Source: Flavobacterium sp.
Lineage (GTDB): Bacteria > Bacteroidota > Bacteroidia > Flavobacteriales > Flavobacteriaceae
NCBI GenBank assembly: GCA_030682755.1
Contig: JAUXNR010000028.1
Location: 1 to 9,975, forward strand
Length of the DNA stretch: 9,975 nt
Direction of reading: 5' to 3'
Shown: in pieces, positions 5,645 to 9,975 of the stretch
Layout of the letters: each line of letters starts with the position of its first letter
Numbering within the stretch: the first letter of the stretch is position 1
Made by a program: the position numbers and the translations under genes
Notes under the pieces: generated by a model
The model's input: the letters and a program-made list of their open reading frames with translations, nothing else
What the model was told of the DNA's origin: nothing
Databases searched by the model: none

Positions 5645-6976
5645 ATGAAATTAGGAACTTGGCAACTTCGTTTAGCATTGTTATTGCTTTTTTTAGGACT
5701 ATTTTTCGGCTTTTTAGCTTCGTTTGCTTATCGATTAACCGAGGCACAATCAGGCATATTGGGCTTTCTCACTTTGCGACCCTTGCACGTAACCAGTGCC
5801 TATTTTGGAATTGTTTTAGGAGGGTTGGGTGGTGTGGCTTTGGCTATTCAAAAAGAAGCTGTCAAACGCATTTCATCCCTTCTTTTAAAAATACATTTGG
5901 CGTTATGGTTGATTGCTTTAGTCGGGATTTATTACAGCTATTTCATTGGTGATTTTGGAGGTAGGGAATACTGGGAATTCAAACCCATTTGGGCGTTACC
6001 CATTCTGATTTCTTATTTTGTTTTTTTAATTTTTTATTTAAAAAGTGCCGGTTCCTATACAACTTGGCCGGTTTATAAATGGATGTGGTTTACCGGACTT
6101 GTTTTTTATGCTTTTATTTTTATCGAAAATTACCTTTATCTTTTTCCCTATTTCAAAGAGCATTTGATAACAGATATGACCATTCAATGGAAAGTAAACG
6201 GTTCCATTGTAGGAGCCGTTAATCAAATGATTTACGGAATGGCTTTTTATTTAATGACTAAGATTTCAGGCGATGAAAAAATGGCTACCAGTAAATTAGC
6301 TTTTGCCATGTATTTTTTAGGATTGTTTAATTTGATGTTCAATTGGGGTCATCACATTTACATACTGCCAACGGATCGGTACATTCACCATATTTCGTAT
6401 ATCGTGACCATGACCGAATGGATTATTTTAATTCGCATTTTCTACAATTGGAACCAACAATTGAAAGATAATAAAACGTATTATTACTTTTTTCCCTATC
6501 GGTTTTTAATGGCCGCTGATTATTGGGTAGTACTTAATTTAGCTATTGCTTTATTCATGTCGGTTCCCGCTTTCAATTTATATACACACGGTACGCAAAT
6601 TACGGTTGTTCATGCTATGGGTACCACTATTGGAATTAACACCATGATTGTATTGGCCGGAGCTTTTTATTTCATCAAACCTTCTTTTGACAGTTTGAGA
6701 GCCTTGAAAAGAATGGCATTTGTTTTTTGGACTTTGCAACTAACCTTGTTTCTCTTTCTTGCTTCATTAACCGGAATGGGCATTCAACGAGCCTTATGGC
6801 AAGCCGGAATCACAGCAGGTGTATTTGGGCAAATGATGCAAAGCAGTCGTCCCTGGATGATTGGATTCATTATCACAGGGACGTTTTTGTTTGTGAGTTT
6901 GGGCAGTGTAATTTTGTATTTACTCTTTTACTCCTTCAAAGAGAAAGTTAGTTTTCGATTGCATAAGACAGATTGA
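5645..6976 (+). CDS. norB: NorB-like haem-copper oxidase superfamily subunit with altered metal ligands
   Basis: A 443-aa polytopic protein with about 12 membrane helices, of NorB length, paired with a NorC-like cytochrome. By recollected alignment to P. aeruginosa NorB, His48 (RPLHVTSAY) matches the low-spin haem b ligand His60; His236-His237 (NWGHHIY) match the Fe_B ligands His258/259; Glu258 roughly matches Glu280; and YTHGTQITVVH ending at His323 matches the haem b3 ligand His347. The differences are striking. Using the K-I-S-G/K-I-T-G anchor with no gaps, the helix-VI Fe_B ligand His207 becomes Asn185, Glu211 becomes Val189 and Glu215 becomes Asn193. The second His of the helix-X HGH motif (His349) becomes Met325. 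The fold seems intact but the canonical Fe_B site is not, so NO reduction cannot be assumed. It could be a divergent NOR, an enzyme with another NO chemistry, or an electron-transfer protein. The 3' end overlaps the convergent receptor gene by 29 nt, with no room for a dedicated terminator. Confidence 0.8.
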   Translation: MKLGTWQLRLALLLLFLGLFFGFLASFAYRLTEAQSGILGFLTLRPLHVTSAYFGIVLGGLGGVALAIQKEAVKRISSLLLKIHLALWLIALVGIYYSYFIGDFGGREYWEFKPIWALPILISYFVFLIFYLKSAGSYTTWPVYKWMWFTGLVFYAFIFIENYLYLFPYFKEHLITDMTIQWKVNGSIVGAVNQMIYGMAFYLMTKISGDEKMATSKLAFAMYFLGLFNLMFNWGHHIYILPTDRYIHHISYIVTMTEWIILIRIFYNWNQQLKDNKTYYYFFPYRFLMAADYWVVLNLAIALFMSVPAFNLYTHGTQITVVHAMGTTIGINTMIVLAGAFYFIKPSFDSLRALKRMAFVFWTLQLTLFLFLASLTGMGIQRALWQAGITAGVFGQMMQSSRPWMIGFIITGTFLFVSLGSVILYLLFYSFKEKVSFRLHKTD

Positions 6977-8945
6977 TGAATACATTCCTACCCATTCGGG
7001 GAATATTATTCCAATCGGTAAACGTAGTATAGTACGAATCAAAAAGATTTTCAATTCCTGTATTAACCATTACTTTTTGAGCATTCCATTTAAAATTGTA
7101 GCCTGCGGACACATTTAAAATAGCATAATCCGGTGTTTTGTTTTCTCCGTAAAACGGACTATAGTTGGTTTGTGTAGCATTGCCGCGAACGTTTATTTCC
7201 GTTTGAAATTGATTCTTTTTATACTGAACTTGACTTTGGTATTGTAACGGACTGATAAAAGGCAGATTTCGATCTTCGGAATCTTTTCCGTAACTATATT
7301 GCAATTTCGTATTCCAAGTGAGATAATCTGTAAATCGATAATCAAATTGGAAGGAACTATGCATCAAATTGGCATATGATAGTTGCTTGTAAATTTTCAC
7401 GCCACTGGCACCAATCGTCATAGGGGATAAAGTTTCATCCGGAATTCCGATGATATAATCCAGAAGATGAAAAGCAGAAAAAGTGATTCCGGTTTTAATT
7501 TTTTCTGTTTTATAATGAATATCAAAACTTCCTTCCATAGACTTTTCATTCGATAAATTTGGATTTCCGATGTAATCAAACAAATCAAAACTATTGAAAA
7601 TATAAAAGGCATAACCTTCCGTTACAGAAGGTGCCCGTTCGCCAAAGCCTGAACCCACTGAAAAGTTCCAGTGTTTGATTTGATGTTTGTAGTGCAACGA
7701 AATACTTTTCAACAAGCGGTTTTGTTGGTTGGCCATTTCCGGATAAAAAATTTGTAAACTTTCCAGTCCAAATTCATTGGCAACTTTGTTTTGATGAAAG
7801 CCAAAAGAACCATTTAATTTGAGGGAATTGTGGCAAGTAAGTTCCATTTCGTCTTCCAAATAAATACCGTTGTAAAGTGTTCGAATATCCGGCCAAGTAT
7901 ACATAAACATGGCGTTTTCATTCGGATTGTTAGGATACATGGTCATTTCAGCAATAGAACGATTGTAAAAACCATTCACATTAAATTGGATATGATGCTT
8001 TTCTTTGGTTGTTTTTCCTTTGGAATAATAGCCGTAGGTATCACTCCAGCCCGGCATGTCCATTCGGATAGGAACATCCGGTCGTTTGGAATCATCCATA
8101 AAGTGGGTAATTGTATTGAAATACAACTTATTTTCCCAATGGTTGATGAGTCCCGATGTTGGAGTTACTTCATATTTTAGAGAAGTTATTACGGCACGAG
8201 CCAACGAAATATCCATCGGTAAAGCCGGATAGCCCACATTGTTGGCTTCATCAAAAATAACTGATCCTTCAATCAATTTATTTTGAAATTGATAGCCGGA
8301 AATCATCGAAGCATTCATTTTTTGAAATTGTGAATACAAAATTTCTTCACCATTTCCTGCTTTATAATTGTCAGCTTTTCGATAGGTTACATTTGCATCG
8401 GCATACCACGAACTGTCTTTGAAATGCACCATCCCGCTAAGAATACGTTGCCTGTTATTAAACTCGAAACCACTACTCAAACTTCCGGACCAACCTAAAT
8501 TGGCTTGATTGCTGCGGAGTCGTTTTAAATCCAAAGAGCCCCCAATAGTTGGTCCGTGACAACTTCCCACTTGACCGGATGAAATAGTTGCTTCCGAAAG
8601 ATTAGAAATTTCCACATACGAAGTCACAGGATCCATTTTATCGGTACACGCTCCAAAAATTCGCATGCCATCAATGGTGACAATTGTTCGTTCGGTTGCC
8701 ATGTTGTTAATCATGGGTTCCCATGCATAACTTCCGCGTTTAATCATATCGATTCGACCGGATTGTTGCAAATATTCGTCTAATGAAGCCAAAGGTTTTA
8801 CTTGTTTTTGGTTTACTTGAGAAGGTTTTCCAATAAGAATGACTTCGTTCAGCCGGACAGGTAAAATGCTGTCTTTCATGTGTTCTTGTGCCAAAGTAAA
8901 GGTTGTAGTCAAAAGAACAAATACAACATAAAATTGATTTTTCAT
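6948..8945 (-). CDS. OprC/NosA-type TonB-dependent outer-membrane copper receptor
   Basis: A 665-aa outer-membrane receptor that imports its ligand using TonB energy. It has a signal peptide (about residues 1-19, ending TLAQ), a TonB-box-like RLNEVILIG (31-39), a plug domain with IVTIDGMRIFGAC and GQVGSCHGPTIGGSLDLK, and then a beta barrel ending in ...FINLSYAIEN. The plug contains Cys100-X3-Met104 (ACTDKMDP) and the barrel contains His281-X-Met283 (THFMDD), the same CxxxM plus HxM arrangement known to bind copper in P. aeruginosa OprC. It lacks the long N-terminal extension of SusC-type receptors. It follows the Met/His-rich lipoprotein gene by 54 nt on the same strand, with a terminator-like hairpin between. 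Copper, possibly for nitrous oxide reductase as with NosA, is the likely substrate; the ligand motifs support copper, the physiological target is inference. Confidence 0.88.
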   Translation of the reverse strand: MKNQFYVVFVLLTTTFTLAQEHMKDSILPVRLNEVILIGKPSQVNQKQVKPLASLDEYLQQSGRIDMIKRGSYAWEPMINNMATERTIVTIDGMRIFGACTDKMDPVTSYVEISNLSEATISSGQVGSCHGPTIGGSLDLKRLRSNQANLGWSGSLSSGFEFNNRQRILSGMVHFKDSSWYADANVTYRKADNYKAGNGEEILYSQFQKMNASMISGYQFQNKLIEGSVIFDEANNVGYPALPMDISLARAVITSLKYEVTPTSGLINHWENKLYFNTITHFMDDSKRPDVPIRMDMPGWSDTYGYYSKGKTTKEKHHIQFNVNGFYNRSIAEMTMYPNNPNENAMFMYTWPDIRTLYNGIYLEDEMELTCHNSLKLNGSFGFHQNKVANEFGLESLQIFYPEMANQQNRLLKSISLHYKHQIKHWNFSVGSGFGERAPSVTEGYAFYIFNSFDLFDYIGNPNLSNEKSMEGSFDIHYKTEKIKTGITFSAFHLLDYIIGIPDETLSPMTIGASGVKIYKQLSYANLMHSSFQFDYRFTDYLTWNTKLQYSYGKDSEDRNLPFISPLQYQSQVQYKKNQFQTEINVRGNATQTNYSPFYGENKTPDYAILNVSAGYNFKWNAQKVMVNTGIENLFDSYYTTFTDWNNIPRMGRNVFINLSYAIEN

Positions 8946-8950
8946 GAGAA

Positions 8951-8986
8951 GGAATAAAAGGCCAAAAGTTTAAACAACCTTTGGCC
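8951..8986 (-). terminator. Hairpin with short T-rich tail between lipoprotein and receptor genes
   Basis: On the minus strand a 7-bp stem GGCCAAA/TTTGGCC (8986-8980 with 8966-8960) encloses a 13-nt loop and is followed by TTTTATT. It sits just after the lipoprotein stop and immediately before the receptor start codon. It may be a leaky terminator or attenuator that sets the ratio of the two proteins, or a structure protecting mRNA ends. The T tract is short, so termination would be partial at best. Confidence 0.45.
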
Positions 8987-8999
8987 GTTACTACTGTAG

Positions 9000-9839
9000 T
9001 TAGAATTCAACTTCAAAATATAATGAACTTTCCGGGTTGGTTTCCGTAACTTCTTCACCTTTTAAAACGCTAGAGTCTGCATGTAAGAGTTGAAGATTGA
9101 TTTTCCAATATCCGGTCATGGTTAGTGATAATTTGCCATTGTATAAACCGGTTGAAGTAGATTGAGTCAAGTCCACATTATTTGGCGAACCATGATTGCC
9201 CATGCTTGGCATCCTTGGGTCTATTTTTAATTTGTATTGATTTACTTTTGGAAAACTCATCATGTTTTCCATTTTAAAAATACCTACCGTCATATCATTG
9301 AGAGCTACTCTAGGTGTTTTTGGGTCAATTAAGGCAACAATATACCTTATGTTATCAGTACCCATAAAGGAATTGACTACTCTTTTTGATGAAGCAGGAA
9401 CATCAATTATATCTGTAACAGTGTAATCAGTTCCATTGATGGAATAATCAACTTTTAAATCCCAATATTCGGTTGTGTTTTGTGGCATTTGAAAAATAAT
9501 GTAGCCGTTGTACACCGTTTCTTTTCCAACCGCTTTTTCAATTGGTGAAAAGGGACAAGAGTGATGCATCATGGTCATGTGCATCATGGGCATCCATTCT
9601 ATGGTTGCGTTTTGTATGTAGTTGTTTGTAGTTTTGTCCTTGATTCTCAGGCTAATTTCGTTGTAGCCTTGTTGCGTAATGCCTGTTGTTGTATAGAATT
9701 CAACAACATGCGTGTCATTTGTAAATTCTTTGACTTTTACTAAACCTTCCAATTCATTGATTGGTGTAGTGTCATTATCTGAAGAACATGAAATAAATAG
9801 TGCAAGAGCAAAAACGAAGAATATTTTATATTGTTTCAT
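9000..9839 (-). CDS. Met/His-rich lipoprotein with two YtkA-like repeats, probable copper binder
   Basis: A 279-aa lipoprotein. The signal peptide ends in the lipobox LFISC, so Cys18 would be lipidated; the following SSDND is serine/acid-rich, like surface-export signals of Flavobacteriia, so an outer-surface location is possible. Two similar domains follow. Repeat 1 (about 43-150) has the metal-rich WMPMMHMTMMHHSCP (82-96), then YNGYIIFQMP and YWDLKV. Repeat 2 (about 163-275) has PRMPSMGNHGSP (208-219), then LYNGKLSLTMTGYWKINL. The order Met/His loop, Y-x-G strand, M-x-G-x-W strand is that of YtkA-like/CopC-fold copper proteins. It is the first gene of the pair with the OprC-like receptor and may capture copper and hand it over. 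The family assignment is by pattern only. I see no enzymatic motif. Confidence 0.75.
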   Translation of the reverse strand: MKQYKIFFVFALALFISCSSDNDTTPINELEGLVKVKEFTNDTHVVEFYTTTGITQQGYNEISLRIKDKTTNNYIQNATIEWMPMMHMTMMHHSCPFSPIEKAVGKETVYNGYIIFQMPQNTTEYWDLKVDYSINGTDYTVTDIIDVPASSKRVVNSFMGTDNIRYIVALIDPKTPRVALNDMTVGIFKMENMMSFPKVNQYKLKIDPRMPSMGNHGSPNNVDLTQSTSTGLYNGKLSLTMTGYWKINLQLLHADSSVLKGEEVTETNPESSLYFEVEF

Positions 9840-9873
9840 TGTAAATGTATTTTTGAGTTATAGAAATAGTAAA

Positions 9874-9924
9874 CATAAGCCCATTGATCAATGAGTTGGA
9901 GTTCACCGATTTTATCGGCTTATG
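9874..9924. promoter_or_regulatory. Nested inverted repeats upstream of the lipoprotein gene
   Basis: Outer arms CATAAGCC (9874-9881) and GGCTTATG (9917-9924) are exact reverse complements. Inside are a perfect 12-bp palindrome CATTGATCAATG (9882-9893) and the small repeat CCGAT-TTT-ATCGG (9906-9918), which shares bases with the right outer arm, so the two pairings exclude each other. The block lies 35-85 bp before the start codon and may be an operator or a structured leader. On the minus strand TATGTTTA (9877-9870) is a one-mismatch -7 element. Confidence 0.4.
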
Positions 9925-9951
9925 GTAAAAATAATGTACTAGTAGTATAGT

Positions 9952-9970
9952 TGGATTAGAATTTAATCCA
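9952..9970. repeat. 7-bp inverted repeat TGGATTA-N5-TAATCCA
   Basis: Exact inverted repeat at the right edge of the window, 113-131 bp upstream of the lipoprotein start. A 19-bp dyad of this size suits a dimeric repressor or activator. It could also belong to a gene beyond the edge. No protein can be named. Confidence 0.35.
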
Positions 9971-9975
9971 GTTTA

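Noticed and set aside
7830..8180. Plus-strand ORF of 116 codons opposite the receptor gene
   Set aside because: Antisense to well-supported barrel sequence, with no domain, promoter or neighbour on that strand.
9561..9894. Small plus-strand ORFs in and beyond the lipoprotein gene
   Set aside because: They are antisense shadows of the lipoprotein gene without family features; the last one merely runs into the upstream region.
1..9975. CRISPR arrays, insertion sequences, tRNA or rRNA genes
   Set aside because: No regularly spaced direct repeats, transposase-like proteins, terminal inverted repeats with target duplications, or tRNA-like T-loop motifs were seen by eye.

Overview
The window looks like a chromosomal segment from a facultatively anaerobic member of the Bacteroidetes, most likely Flavobacteriia. 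Supporting signs are the AT-rich sequence with A-rich leaders and no strong Shine-Dalgarno motifs, -7 elements of the TAnnTTTG type, an Rrf2 regulator and lipoprotein signal of the kind common in that phylum, and protein sequences with a flavobacterial flavour. No species can be named from sequence alone.

Layout. (A) 1-2203, plus strand: the anaerobic class III ribonucleotide reductase. The 5'-truncated nrdD ends right after its zinc-binding motif. Its glycyl-radical C-terminus is encoded in a different frame by a 55-codon ORF (1369-1536), which overlaps the nrdD end and the start of nrdG. (B) 2204-2289: a short regulatory gap with a perfect 14-bp palindrome (FNR-like core TGAT-N4-ATCA) and two candidate Bacteroidetes promoters. 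(C) 2290-6976, plus strand: a tightly packed apparent operon of an Fe-S-type Rrf2 regulator, nadA, nadB, a NorC-like membrane cytochrome c and a NorB-like haem-copper-family subunit. The longest gap is 39 nt; nadB and norC overlap by 14 nt. (D) 6948-9839, minus strand: an OprC/NosA-type TonB-dependent copper receptor, preceded by a Met/His-rich lipoprotein with two YtkA-like repeats. (E) 9840-9975: the probable control region of the copper pair, rich in inverted repeats.

How it fits together. The genes share a low-oxygen, nitrogen-oxide and metal theme: oxygen-sensitive dNTP synthesis, oxygen/NO-sensitive Fe-S chemistry in NAD synthesis (NadA), a regulator with Cys3-His ligands resembling IscR/NsrR, a NO-reductase-like pair, and copper uptake. 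Copper is required by nitrous oxide reductase and other copper enzymes, but none of those genes is in the window.

The most notable points are: (1) the NorB homologue lacks the helix-VI Fe_B histidine and neighbouring glutamates and has Met in place of one low-spin haem histidine, although the surrounding sequence aligns without gaps; (2) the glycyl-radical domain of NrdD is a separate overlapping ORF; (3) NAD biosynthesis genes are embedded between the Fe-S regulator and the NOR-like genes; and (4) a copper receptor is paired with a probable surface lipoprotein. The NorB comparison was made against a remembered Pseudomonas aeruginosa NorB sequence, so it needs a real alignment.
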